A DNA stretch of 64,000 nt. Origin: Paludibaculum fermentans. Lineage in GTDB: Bacteria; Acidobacteriota; Terriglobia; Bryobacterales; Bryobacteraceae. This document shows positions 1 through 10,600 of the stretch, piece after piece; the stretch's first letter is position 1, and every line of letters starts with the position of its first letter. The translations under genes were made by a program, and so were the position numbers. The notes below the pieces were generated by a model. The model had not been told where the DNA came from, did not search any database, and saw only the letters and a program-made list of their open reading frames with translations. The stretch spans positions 3,782,001 through 3,846,000 of the forward strand of contig NZ_CP063849.1 of the NCBI RefSeq assembly GCF_015277775.1, read 5' to 3'.

Positions 1-720
1 CAGGGCATCGGTCTTCAGATCGCGAAAGAGCTCGCGGCGCGTGGCCTCACGGTGCTGGTGGGGTCGAGGAATCTGGAACGCGGCCTGGCGGCGGCGGAAA
101 CGATCGACGGAGACGCCCACGCGGTTCAGCTCGACGTGACGGATGCAGCTTCCATCGCGGCCGCCGCGAGCCGCATCCGGAACGAGTTTGGCCGCCTCGA
201 CGTGCTCATCAACAACGCCGCCATCTCCAGTACGAGTATGCGGCCCGACATGACGATGGAGGAGTATACCCGGACGACGCGGCCGAGCGTTGTGTCCCTG
301 GACGAAGTGCGCGCGGTGTGGGAGACCAATGTGTTCGGGGTGCTGGCGGTGTACCAGGCGATGCTGCCGCTGCTGCGCGAGGCTCCGCATGCGCGGATTG
401 TCAATGTGTCCAGCGGCTTGGGCTCGCTGACGGCGAACTCGGATCCGAACTCCCCTTTCCGCCCGATCTTTGGCCCGGTTTACCCCGCATCCAAGACGGC
501 TCTCAATGCGATGACGGTGGCCATGGCGATTGAGCTGGAGTCGACGGGGATCCGGGTGAACGCCGTGACTCCGGGGTACACCAAGACGAACCTGAACAAC
601 TATACGGGGACGGAGACGGTGGAGGAAGGGGCGGCCGAAGCGGTGCGGGTCGCGCTGCTGGGTCCGGACGGGCCGACGGGTACGTTTACGCATGCGAAGT
701 TGGGGAGGCTTCCCTGGTGA
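1..720 (+). CDS. Short-chain dehydrogenase/reductase (5' truncated by window edge)
   Basis: The frame is open from base 1 and already contains the end of the glycine-rich nucleotide-binding motif (QGIG), so the true start lies upstream of the window. Further SDR landmarks are NNAAIS (the NNAG motif), SSGLGS with the catalytic Ser, and YPASK (YxxxK active site), followed by VNAVTPGYTKTNL. It is a classical NAD(P)-dependent oxidoreductase; the substrate cannot be read from the sequence. The stop overlaps the start of the next small ORF as GTGA, which suggests translational coupling. Confidence 0.93.
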   Translation, partial: QGIGLQIAKELAARGLTVLVGSRNLERGLAAAETIDGDAHAVQLDVTDAASIAAAASRIRNEFGRLDVLINNAAISSTSMRPDMTMEEYTRTTRPSVVSLDEVRAVWETNVFGVLAVYQAMLPLLREAPHARIVNVSSGLGSLTANSDPNSPFRPIFGPVYPASKTALNAMTVAMAIELESTGIRVNAVTPGYTKTNLNNYTGTETVEEGAAEAVRVALLGPDGPTGTFTHAKLGRLPW

Positions 721-968
721 GGATGATGAATCAGGAACTGACTTGTGGCGGCGCCAAGGCCATGGCGGAGCGGGAACTCGCGGCCTTCTTCCAGGCGGTG
801 ACGGAGCTGTATGGGCCGGAACAGGCGGAGGCCTCGGCGGAGGACTGGCTGGGCGAGCTGATGGCCCGGTGCGGGCTTCCGGCTTCGGTCCGGGAGTGGA
901 GGGAGGTCAGCATCGCGGCGGCGGCGCGGCTGGCGGGCCGGTTGGGGCCGGGTTTGCAGGGGGCGTGA
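717..968 (+). CDS. Small hypothetical protein coupled to SDR
   Basis: An 83-residue ORF starts at a GTG that overlaps the SDR stop (GTGA); ATG codons at 723 and 726 are alternative starts. It looks soluble, is rich in Ala, Glu and Arg, and probably helical, with no signal peptide or membrane segment. I do not recognise a family. A good terminator lies just downstream, which supports it as the last gene of the SDR transcript. It could still be a fortuitous ORF in high-GC DNA. Confidence 0.5.
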   Translation: MRMMNQELTCGGAKAMAERELAAFFQAVTELYGPEQAEASAEDWLGELMARCGLPASVREWREVSIAAAARLAGRLGPGLQGA

Positions 969-991
969 GCTTCGTGGTTGGACAGGGGAAC

Positions 992-1022
992 GGCCTCGCC
1001 CGCTGGTTGGGTGGGGCCTTTT
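992..1022 (+). terminator. Rho-independent terminator after the SDR unit
   Basis: A 10-bp stem (992-1001 with 1009-1018, two G-T wobbles) closes a 7-nt loop and is followed directly by TTTT. It lies 23 bases after the stop of the 83-residue ORF. Confidence 0.7.
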
Positions 1023-1234
1023 CATTGCTCCCCCGCCCCTTGCAGTCGCGGCACGGCCTGGCGGACTGGCGGGGGTGGGGGACTCTGTGGAGGGCGAGGG
1101 GCTTGGGGGCGCGCTAATAAATTGATGTGGCCGTTCGGTGGGCTATCCGCACCCTGAGGGTCGAGGCTCCATGTGTCTGCGACGGGCTGGGGGCTCGCGG
1201 GCAGGGAGGGTTATACTCGTTCCACAGCCCTCGC

Positions 1235-1705
1235 ATGAAGCGCCACGTCCTCCTCTTTGGTCTCGTCGGCGGCGTGCTCATCGCCACCCTCCAGTACACC
1301 GAATACCGCTTCGTGGTCATTGAGCACTCCGTTGAGCTGTACACCACACTGGTGGCCATCCTCTTCGCCGCTTTCGGGATCTGGCTCGGCCTGCGGATTA
1401 CGCGGCGGCGGGAGATTGTCCGCGAGACCGTGGTGGTGAAGGAGGTGCTTGTGCCCATGGAGGCACCTGCTGCTGAACCCTTCGCTCCCGATACGGCCCA
1501 GCAGCAGGCCCTGGGCCTGACGGCCCGCGAGTTGGAGATCCTCAACCTGATCGCGCGCGGGCTGAGCAATCGCGAGATCGCCGGGCAGCTCTTCGTCTCC
1601 GAAAGCACCGTGAAGACGCACTGTGCCCGCACCTTCGACAAACTGGGGGCCGCCCGACGCACGCAGGCCGTGCAGCGCGGCAAGGAACTGGGCCTGCTAC
1701 CGTAA
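1235..1705 (+). CDS. Membrane-anchored LuxR-type transcriptional regulator
   Basis: This 156-residue protein starts at the ATG at 1235. The longer GTG-initiated frame from 1127 adds a non-conserved leader and is less likely. Residues ~4-22 and ~35-55 are hydrophobic and probably form two membrane helices. After a short linker, residues ~90-150 are a LuxR/GerE helix-turn-helix (LTARELEILNLIARGLSNRE, then FVSESTVKTH). There is no receiver domain. The next gene is a DUF4199 membrane protein, a recurrent neighbour of such regulators, so the pair probably forms a small membrane-sensing unit. A TATACT -10-like hexamer lies at 1212-1217 and there is no clear Shine-Dalgarno sequence. Confidence 0.88.
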   Translation: MKRHVLLFGLVGGVLIATLQYTEYRFVVIEHSVELYTTLVAILFAAFGIWLGLRITRRREIVRETVVVKEVLVPMEAPAAEPFAPDTAQQQALGLTARELEILNLIARGLSNREIAGQLFVSESTVKTHCARTFDKLGAARRTQAVQRGKELGLLP

Positions 1706-1710
1706 CGGCG

Positions 1711-1760
1711 TCATCCGAAAGGACTATTTCGGCTTCATGCTGTAGAATCATCCGAAAGGA
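1711..1760 (+). promoter_or_regulatory. Paired 13-bp direct repeats upstream of DUF4199 gene
   Basis: TCATCCGAAAGGA occurs at 1711-1723 and again at 1748-1760, 37 bases apart. The second copy extends to TCATCC-GAAA-GGATGA, a perfect 6-bp inverted repeat. A TAGAAT -10-like hexamer (1743-1748) abuts the second copy. The position between regulator and target suggests operator sites for the LuxR-type protein; this is inference. Confidence 0.4.
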
Positions 1761-1824
1761 TGACGACAGCCGGCCCCGTTACACGGCATCGTGACTCCAT
1801 CGCCATTCGCACCAGGAGCCTCAC

Positions 1825-2376
1825 ATGAAGAAAACCGTCCTCACCTTCGGCCTCATCGCCGGCCTGATCATCTCCGTCCTGATGGGCGGGTCGCTGCTGC
1901 TCGCCGACAAGATCGGCACCGGCCACAGCATGGTCCTCGGCTACACCATGATGGTGGCGTCGTTCCTGCTGATCTACTTCGGGGTCCGCAGCTACCGCGA
2001 CAACGAACTCGCCGGCCGGATCTCCTTTGGCCGCGCCTTCGCCTGCGGCATCCTGATCACCCTGATCACCACCGTCTGCTATGTGGTCATGTGGGAGATC
2101 CTCTACTTCAACTTCATGCCGCACTTCATGGACAGCTACTGGGCCGCGCAGATCAAGAAGGTCCAGGCGTCCGGACTCGCCCCGGCCACCGTGGCCGCGC
2201 AGGTGGCGGAGATCCAGCACTCCCAGCAGCTCTATCAGAACCCCCTCGTGAATATGGCCTATACCTTCATGGAGCCGTTGCCCGTGGGCCTGCTGATTAC
2301 CCTGATCTCGGCGGCTGTACTACGGCGCAAGGGCCCGGCCACACCCGGCTCGGCGGCCCAGGCAGTGACCGCGTAG
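1825..2376 (+). CDS. DUF4199 family membrane protein
   Basis: A 183-residue integral membrane protein with about four hydrophobic helices: an N-terminal pair, one around residues 70-95, and one near residue 150. The layout and the GRISFGRAFACGI segment after the second helix fit DUF4199 (function unknown). AGGAG lies 8 bases before the ATG. It follows a membrane-anchored LuxR regulator, which makes it a likely partner or target of that regulator. Its 3' end converges on the AraC gene. Confidence 0.82.
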   Translation: MKKTVLTFGLIAGLIISVLMGGSLLLADKIGTGHSMVLGYTMMVASFLLIYFGVRSYRDNELAGRISFGRAFACGILITLITTVCYVVMWEILYFNFMPHFMDSYWAAQIKKVQASGLAPATVAAQVAEIQHSQQLYQNPLVNMAYTFMEPLPVGLLITLISAAVLRRKGPATPGSAAQAVTA

Positions 2377-2420
2377 AGCAGGAGGCAAGGCGCCAGCTTG
2401 GACGTTGCCTTATGTGGACT

Positions 2421-2440
2421 GCCCTGGTTTGGAGCAGGGC
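2421..2440. terminator. Weak hairpin between convergent genes
   Basis: GCCCTG and CAGGGC form a 6-bp stem with an 8-nt loop between the convergent DUF4199 and AraC genes. There is no T-tract, so a termination role is only possible. Confidence 0.25.
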
Positions 2441-2445
2441 CAGGC

Positions 2446-3369
2446 TCAGTCCGGCTGTGTGAGGCCCGCCCGGAACTCCCGGGGCGGGACACCCAGGCGG
2501 GCGCGGAATGTCGTGCTGAGGTGGGCGTGGCTGGAAAAGCCGGTGTCCAGGGCGATCCTCGTGATGTCGAGGGTGGTGTTCCGGAGGAGCCAGCGGGCCC
2601 GGCGCACGCGCATTTCGATGACAAACTGGGCGGGGGTCGTTCCAAAGGAGGCGCGGAAGGCCGACAGAAACGGCTGGGGCCGCATGCCTGCCATGGACGC
2701 CAGGCCGTCCAGCGTCAGGGCCTGAGCCAGGTTCGCTTGCACATAGTCGCCGAGCCGGCGCACTGTCTCCGCCGGTAGCGTTGAGGTGGGCTTCCGGCGG
2801 TTGGCGGGCTCCGCGTGTCCGGAATACTGCAGGAAGAAATGCGTGTAGAGGGTCTGGCTGAGACATTGGGCCGAGAGTTGAGCCAAGTCCTGGGAACTGG
2901 CCACGAGAGCCCGCAGGCGTTCGACGGCAGTCTGCAGGAAGCGATCGTAGTGACCCGCTAGCGGCCGCACCGGGGGCGGAGCCGCGGGGGCTCCGGTGAA
3001 CCGGGCCAGATGTTCACCATCAAAGAACAGCTCCGCATAGTGGACGGTGCGCCCGTGCGCGAGACTGGCGTAGCGGGCCTGGCCGGGCACCACCCAGACC
3101 TCGCCAGGCATTGGCGGTTCCCAGGCTTTGCCGGCTCCCTGCAGCTCCGTTTCCAATCGATGGATGGGCCCGTCCAAGTGCACGATCGCCGTGTGGCGGC
3201 TGTCGGTGATGGTCCAGGTGGTCAGCCGGGAGATGTCCTGCGACTTGACGAAGAACTCGACGCCCGGCCAGCGGCCCGTGCAGAGCGTGAGCGGCCTGCC
3301 GTCAGGGAGAGCACCGCCGGGCGCCGGGTTGGATTTTGAAAGGATGCGGGGCATTTTGGAAGCCGCCAT
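2446..3369 (-). CDS. AraC family transcriptional regulator
   Basis: The protein has 307 residues from the ATG at 3369; an upstream in-frame start would add ~47 unconserved residues. The N-terminal ~180 residues resemble a cupin-like ligand domain (PGEVWVVPGQARYASL). The last ~110 residues are the double helix-turn-helix of AraC/XylS (LTLDGLASMAGMRPQPFLSA, then DITRIALDTGFSSHAHLST). It is divergent from an SDR gene with ~150 bp between, so that SDR is the likely regulated target. The inducer is unknown. Confidence 0.9.
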   Translation of the reverse strand: MAASKMPRILSKSNPAPGGALPDGRPLTLCTGRWPGVEFFVKSQDISRLTTWTITDSRHTAIVHLDGPIHRLETELQGAGKAWEPPMPGEVWVVPGQARYASLAHGRTVHYAELFFDGEHLARFTGAPAAPPPVRPLAGHYDRFLQTAVERLRALVASSQDLAQLSAQCLSQTLYTHFFLQYSGHAEPANRRKPTSTLPAETVRRLGDYVQANLAQALTLDGLASMAGMRPQPFLSAFRASFGTTPAQFVIEMRVRRARWLLRNTTLDITRIALDTGFSSHAHLSTTFRARLGVPPREFRAGLTQPD

Positions 3370-3521
3370 CTGACTTTTCTGGGAGGATAGCACGGACAAA
3401 TGGCCGTGGATGTGCGGTCCACGCGGCCCGTCGTGGTAGACAACCAGGCGACGGGCAAGTGCGGGCACCGGCCTGACGAGTTGAGATTGCGTACCCAGAG
3501 AGGGAGCCAAGGAGGGATGAG

Positions 3522-4277
3522 ATGAGCGAACACAGCTTGAAGGGGAAAGCGGTACTGGTGGGCGGCGGGGCCAAGAATCTCGGCGGCCTGATCAGCCGGA
3601 CGCTGGCCGGGGCCGGCGCGCGGATCTGTGTCCACTACAACAGTGCGGCGACCCAGGTGGACGCCGACGCGACGGTCGCGGTGATTCGCGGCGCGGGCGG
3701 TGAAGCCTTCGCGATTCAAGGCGATTTCACGAAGACGGCGGACGTGGTGGCGGTATTTGCCGCGGCGAAGCAGCAGTTTGGTGGCCTGGACATCGCCATC
3801 AATACGGTGGGGAAGGTGCTGAAGAAGCCGTTCACGGAGACCACCGAAGCAGAGTACGACTCGATGGCGGCGATCAACTCAAAGGCGGCCTACTTCTTCA
3901 TCCAGGAGGCGGGCAAGCAGCTCAACGACCACGGGAAGATCGTGACCATCGTGACGTCGCTGCTAGCGGCGTATACGGGGCTCTACTCGACGTATGGAGG
4001 GCTGAAGGCGCCGGTGGAACATTACACGCGGGCGGCCTCAAAGGAGTTTGGCGCGCGCGGCATTTCGGTGACAGCGGTGGGCCCCGGTCCGATGGACACG
4101 CCTTTCTTCTATGGGCAGGAGACGGCCGAGGCAGTCGCGTATCACAAGTCCGCGTCCGCGCTGGGCGGGTTGACGAAGATCGAAGACATCGTGCCGCTGG
4201 TGCAGTTCCTGGTGACGGACGGCTGGTGGATCACGGGCCAAACGATCTTCGCCAACGGCGGTTATACTACGCGTTAA
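3522..4277 (+). CDS. Short-chain dehydrogenase/reductase
   Basis: A 251-residue classical SDR with a strong AAGGAGG Shine-Dalgarno sequence before the ATG. The nucleotide-binding loop is GGGAKNLGG, a variant of TGxxxGxG. The active site shows TSLLA and YGGLK (YxxxK), and the C-terminus ends in the usual ITGQTIFANGGY. It is divergent from an AraC regulator and followed ~40 bases later by a small membrane protein gene. The substrate is not evident. Confidence 0.92.
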   Translation: MSEHSLKGKAVLVGGGAKNLGGLISRTLAGAGARICVHYNSAATQVDADATVAVIRGAGGEAFAIQGDFTKTADVVAVFAAAKQQFGGLDIAINTVGKVLKKPFTETTEAEYDSMAAINSKAAYFFIQEAGKQLNDHGKIVTIVTSLLAAYTGLYSTYGGLKAPVEHYTRAASKEFGARGISVTAVGPGPMDTPFFYGQETAEAVAYHKSASALGGLTKIEDIVPLVQFLVTDGWWITGQTIFANGGYTTR

Positions 4278-4318
4278 AGCCGATTGCCGAAGGTCCGGCA
4301 TCAGGATACCCAACCACC

Positions 4319-4588
4319 ATGCGCACTCTCCTCATTATCGGCGGGGGCTTTCTCCTCCTGGCCATCTGTCTCCTGGTGGCCAGGGTGGTGGGGGGCAGTT
4401 CGGGCCTGGCGAAAGGTGTGTGGGTGTATGTTCCGCTGTGGCTGGCGTGTGCGGCGGCCAACATGTGGATGGGTGTGGCCAAGGCGGGCTATTCCGTGCG
4501 CGAGGAGCTGCCGATCTTTCTGCTGATCTTCGCGATTCCGGCGGCGGCGGCTCTATTGGTGGTTTACAGGGTGGGGCCGAGCCGCTGA
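4319..4588 (+). CDS. Small integral membrane protein
   Basis: The 89-residue ORF starts at the ATG at 4319. Three hydrophobic segments cover most of its length (residues ~3-25, ~35-52, ~66-84), with a short Arg-containing tail. No family recognised. An AGGAT sequence lies ~10 bases upstream. It follows the SDR on the same strand with a short gap and may be cotranscribed. Confidence 0.62.
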   Translation: MRTLLIIGGGFLLLAICLLVARVVGGSSGLAKGVWVYVPLWLACAAANMWMGVAKAGYSVREELPIFLLIFAIPAAAALLVVYRVGPSR

Positions 4589-4652
4589 CAGGACTGGGTG
4601 AGTTGGATTGAGGATCGGACTGGCCGCCTGAGAGAAGTATTCGTGATCGGGG

Positions 4653-7600
4653 ATGGCGGGATGTGCCGACCGATCGCGCCTCCATTGGCTGGGGGTATCT
4701 CTCGGGATGCTGTTAAGGTCAGTTGGGGCGATTTGTGTCTTTGTTTGTACAGTGGGGGCGCAGACGCCTACGCCAGAGGCTGTGGTACAGGCCCGGCGCC
4801 AGACCATTAGCTGGGAACAGAATCTGGGCCAGTTCCCGGCGGAGGTGCGGTTTGTCAGCCGCGGCGGAGGGGCCCGGGTCGCTCTTACCGATCGCGGCGC
4901 ACGCTTGCGGCTGCCCGGCACTGAGGGGCGGGCGGCCACCGTTTCCATGGATCTGCTGGGGGTCTCCGGCCCGATAGCCGCTGTGCCCGCTGAGCCGCAG
5001 TTGGGCCGCTCCCATTACGTCTCGGGCCAGGACCCGTCGCGCTGGATCACCGGCGCACGGCATTTCGGCCGGGTGCGCTATGCGCGGGTCTATCCGGGCA
5101 TCGACCTGGAGTTTCACGGCGCACAGCGGGAGCTGGAGTTCGACTTCCTGGTGGCTCCGCTGGCCAATCCCGGGCGGATCGAGTACCGCTTCGGCGGCGC
5201 ATCCTCGGTCAAGCTGCTGCCGGAGGGCGACCTGGTGATCGCGGCCGGCGGCGCGGAGATCCGCCAGCGCAAGCCGCACATCTTTCAGGACGTAGACGGG
5301 GAACGCCGGGAGATTGCGGGTGCCTTCGACCTGCGCGGCGAGGGCCGGGTGGGGTTCCACGTGGGGGCCTACGACCGGACGCGGCCGCTGGTGATCGATC
5401 CGGTGGTGTTCAGCCTGGTCTATGACAGCTTTGGCTCCGTCAGCCGGGGGGTCTCCGTCGACGCCGCAGGCAATAGCATCTTCGCGGGGGAGGCCGGCGA
5501 AGGCTTTCCGGATCCGGTGAACGCCGGGGTCTACGCGGGCGGGCGGCACGACGCCTTTGTGTTGAAGCTCTCGCCCACGGGCGCGCTGATCTTCGCCACC
5601 TATCTGGGCGGCAAGGGCGACGACCAGGGCGAGGCTCTGGCCGTTGATGCCGCGGGCAATATCTATCTGGGCGGCCAGACGACTTCGACGGACTTCCCGG
5701 TGACGGCCACGGCGTCGCAGAAGACGCTGGCCGGGGGCATCGATGCCTTTGTCGCCAGGCTGGATCCGACCGGCAAAGTCATCTACTCCTCCCTGTATGG
5801 CGGCAGCGGCGACGACTATCCGTTCACCATGACGGCCGACACACAGCAGAACGTGTACATCGCGGGCATGACCACGTCCGGCAACCTCAAGACGCTATCG
5901 GCGCAGGGCAACGCGATCCAGGCGACCTACGCCGCCGGCGGCACCGACGCGTTCGTGGCGAAGTTCAACACGGTCACGGGCGCGCTGGTCTACGCCACTT
6001 ATCTCGGCGGCGATTACATCGACGAAGTGTACCGCCTGGTGGCGGCGCCCGACGGCAGCCTGTATGCGGGCGGCGACACGGGCTCACGGACCTTCCCCGG
6101 ACCGGCCGGAACCACGCTGCAGAACTTCAACTCGTCGTACAACGCCTTTGTCGCGAAGATCAATCCGGCGGGCAGCGCGCTGACCTATTGCTCACTATTT
6201 GGCGGCAGCGACTACGACTCGGTCCGCGACATGGCGCTGGCCGCGGATGGAACGCTCTACATCGCGGGCGGCACGGCATCGACGGATCTGCCCGTGTCGG
6301 CGACGGCCTTGCAGAAGAAGTACGGCGGGAATTGGGAGGATGGGTTCCTGGCTGTGCTGGATCCGGCCGGGAAGGTCACGGCCATGACCTACCTGGGTGG
6401 ACCAGGAATCGACTCAGCCATGAATGTCGGGCTGAACGCCGACGGCACGCTGCTGGTGACCGCCAGCACGAGCGACCCGACGGGGATCGGGAAGAGCAGC
6501 GCTCCGGGCAAGCCCTATGCGCACCGGGCGGCCGATGAGCCGGTTTACCAGTATCTGCAGTACACCGTCGATGGGCGGCTGACGAAGGTCACGAACGTGG
6601 ACGACTTCAAGCTGGCGCCGGGTACGAACCTCGAAAACTGCCAGCGGAACGCAGGCAGCGGGTACACGTGCTGCGCCGGTTACTTCATCCCGTCGTATGG
6701 CAACAGCTCCACCGGCCCTTACCAGTCGGCCTTGTTGTGCACGGCGGACAAAGCGCCGCAGGCTCCTTTGACGACGACCGGCGGCTCGGATGGTTCGTCA
6801 CCCTCGGCCGGTGATCCGGTGTCGACGGCGACGGGTGAGATGTACAGCTCCACGGTGGACCTCAACCTGGGCGGCATCGTGCCGATCCGGCTGATCCGGT
6901 ACTACGCGTCGGCTCTTTCCACCTCCGGGGCCAGCAGCGCGCTGGGCGTGAACTGGATGCACAACTACGACGTTAAGCTGACGGTTTCGGGGACGGATGC
7001 CTCCATCCTGCAACTCGGCGGCAAGGTGGTGAAGTTCACGAACTCGGGGGGCGAGTGGAAGGCCACGGCTCCGCGCATCGCTTATCAGTTGCAGGCGACG
7101 GCCAGCGGGTACCGGTTCCTGAACCCGGCGGAGAAGCTGATCTACGGCTTCGATTCCACGGGCGCACTGATCCGGGTGGAGAACCGCAATGGGGTGGGGA
7201 TCGACATTACGCCTTCACCGAATGGGCCGCTGATGGTGACGGACAATCTGGGACGGTCGCTGCAGTTCACCTACGCCGACGGGTTGCTTTCGCAGGTGAC
7301 CGATTCGGCCGGCCGGACGGTTCGGTACTCTTACGACGCGCGCCGGCTCTCGGTCTACACCGATGCGATGGCGCAGCCAACGACCTATGGATACTCGGCC
7401 GCCGGGCTGCTGGTGTCCTCGACGCTGCCGGCCGGCAACGTGCCGGTCACGCAGGCCTACGACGACAAAGGCCGGGTCACCAACCAGACCGATGCGCTGG
7501 GGAACGCCACTGCCTTCGCCTACGATGCGAGTGGCGGAGTGACCATCACGGACGCCGGACAGAGCGCCACGGCCATGGCGCACGGGCCTGTCGGCGGTGC

Positions 7601-10600
7601 GACGAAGGTGACCGGCGCCGACGGCAACACCGCCTCGGCGGAGTATGACAGTGCAGGCAGGCGGACGAAATCGGTCGACCTGGCGGGCGACTCCTCGAGT
7701 GCGGCCTTTGACCAGTCCTCCGGGCTGCCGACCTCGCTGACCAACGCCGCCGGTGGAGCAACGGCCTATACGTACTTGACGCAGACGCAGGACGGGTTCA
7801 CCTATTCCCTGCCCTCCAAGGTCACGTTCACCGACGGCAGCACGATCAGCATGAGCTACGACAGCCACGGGAACATTACGGGGCTCACCGGGACGAACGG
7901 CAAGACGACGCAGATGTCGTACGATGCCCGCGGCCTGCTGGCGAGTGCCACCAATGCTACCGGCGGTGTCACTGCCTATGCTTATAACGACGACGGGACA
8001 CTGGCGTCCTGGCGGTCGCCGGCCGGGAACACCAACACCTTCGCGTATGACGGCGCCAAGCGGCGGACGAAGACAACCCTGCCTGACGGTTCGTCAATCC
8101 AGGTGGTCTTCGACGATCTCGACCGGGTCGTGCGGCGGGTGAACGCGCGCGGAGACGCAACGGCCAGAACCTACACGGCCAATGGCATGGTTGCTTCGGT
8201 GACGGACCCGTTGGGCGCCACCGCCACGATCGGTTATGACGCGAACGATCGCAGAACGTCCACCACCAACCGGGCGGGCGCGACGACGCTGGTGGAGTAT
8301 GACGCACTGGGGCGAGCCACCAAGTCGACAGGGCCGACGGGTCTGCAGGTCACGCAGACGTACGATGCGCAGGGGAACGTGGTCGCGATGGGCGATGCGT
8401 CGGGCATTCTGGTCCGGCGCGCGTTTGACAAGGCAGGCCGTCCGCAGCAGTTGACCGACGCGTTGGGGCGGGCGTGGAAGTTCGGGTGGGATGCCCGGCG
8501 ATCGCTAACGTCGGTGACCAATCCTTCCGGATCCTCGCTGAAGATGGCTTATGACAGCCGGGGCCGCATCGTGGATTGGGTCGAACCCGCCGGGCAGGCC
8601 CGGCACTATGTGTACGACGCCACGGGAATGCTGAAGTCGCTGTCCCTGTCGGGCGGGATCAATCTCGGCTTTACCCGCGATGACGCCGGCCGGCTGACGG
8701 GGATCACCGATGCCAGGGGGAAGACATGGAGCTTCCAATTCGACGCCGCCGGCCGCCTGGCTTCGCGGATGGACCCGGTGGGCAACAGCGTCAAATCGAC
8801 TTACGACAACCGGGAACGTCCCGTCCATCTGGAGAGCGCGCTGGGTTCAGCCGACACGACGTTCGACGCGGCGGATCTTCCGGTGCGCCGCAAGTACTCC
8901 GACGGCACCGACCTGCAGTTCACCTACGACAAGAACAGCAGGTTGACCGCGGCCAATTCGATGGCGCTGGCATACGATGCGGAAGGCCGCATCACGGCTT
9001 CCAACGGAATCGCGGTGACGCGCGACGCGTCGGGGCGCATCGCCACCATTACTTATGCCGCGGGCAAGACCGTGCAGTATGCCTATGACGCACGGGGCCT
9101 GCTCTCGACGGTCACTGACTGGCTGGGCGGCATCACCAGCTTCTACTACGACGAGGCCATGCAGCTCTCGGCGATTACCAGGCCAAACGGCGTGGTGACC
9201 ACCTATTCGTACAACGGGGACGCGCATCTCAACGGAATCGTGGAGGCCAAGGGCGCCACGTTGGCTTCCACCTCGCTGCAACTCGATGCCGGGGGCCGGG
9301 TGATCAGTGCGGATCGCAACCTGCCCGCCACGCCGGTGCTGCAGGACACGGCGGAGGTGTTCGCGTACGACGACGCCAGCCAGGTAACCAGCAATACTTA
9401 TGACAGCCTGGGCCGAGTCACGACGGACGCGACGCGAGCGTATTCGTGGGATCTGGCTTCCCGGCTCAAGGGCTGGACGGCGGGGGATGCTTCCGCCACT
9501 TACAGCTATGATGCCTTTGGCGCGATGATCACGCGGCAGACACCGGCCGTCTCGCAGTCGTTCGTCATCAACTACGCGCTCGACATGCCCTCGATCGCGA
9601 CGGTCAAGCAGGGCGACAGCGATGGGACGTATTACATCCAGTGGCCTGATGGCCGGTTGCTCTATAGCGTCAGCGCGTCGAACGGAAGCCGCAGCTTCTT
9701 CCACTTCGACGAGAGCGGGAATACGACGATGCTCACGGGCGACGACGGAACGGTGACCGACAGCTACGCGGTGACGCCTTATGGCGAGGTCACCTCGCAA
9801 TCGGGCACCACCCCGAATCCGTTTATCTTCCAGGGTGAGTTCGGCGTGCGGCGCGAAGCCGGGAATCTCTACTACATGCGAGCGCGCTTCTACGACGCAG
9901 CAACGGCGCGGTTTATCTCACGAGACCCGGTGTTGGAGACGCGGCGGCCGCTTAGCCTGAACCCTTATCAGTACGCGGAATTGAATCCGCTGACACAGAT
10001 CGATCCGATGGGGTTGAGTTCGAGATCCAACGGGGTGCCGGCCGGCGCGCCGGAGAATCCGCAGGTGCGCGCGTTCGGCTTTGCCCTGGGCCTCAGCGAT
10101 TTCGCCTTCACACCAAGACTCAGCCTGCAGGATGCGAAGGGGAGCCTGCGCAGCATCATCATGGGCGCCGATGCGCTGGTGACCTACGCGCGCATCCAAT
10201 ACGCCGTCTACTCGGCGATTCCGTTCATCGGACCACCGTCGTCGTTTGTCAGCGCAATTCTTTCCAGCGTGACAGGCTACAACATCTCGCCAGGCGCTGT
10301 TGACAAGCTGGTCGCGGTCGACGACATCTCGTCCGTGGGTAGCTCGCTGGCGATCGCCAACCTTCTGGGCCGTGACTCGTCGAGCATCCTGAACGGATTC
10401 GCCGACAAGACCGCGGGCTTGCTCGGTCAGCAGTACTCGGACTTCTTTGGCCACCTGGCCGACTACGTGATCGACAACGACCGTGCTTCGCTGGGCGGCG
10501 CGGCCAGTTCCGGCCTGCGCAATCTACTCGGGGGAACCGCGGGGTCCCTGCTTTCCTCGTGGGCCAACGGGTTGATCGGCAACGATGGGACTACGCTGAT

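Noticed and set aside
8847-9800. Long minus-strand open frame opposite the RHS gene (317 codons)
   Set aside because: It is the antisense shadow of YD repeats; Arg/Val/His-rich composition, no family features.
10020-10570. RHS C-terminal region as a polymorphic toxin with downstream immunity gene
   Set aside because: No toxin motif is recognisable in the tail, and the following small gene is a YD-repeat protein with a signal peptide, not an immunity-type protein.
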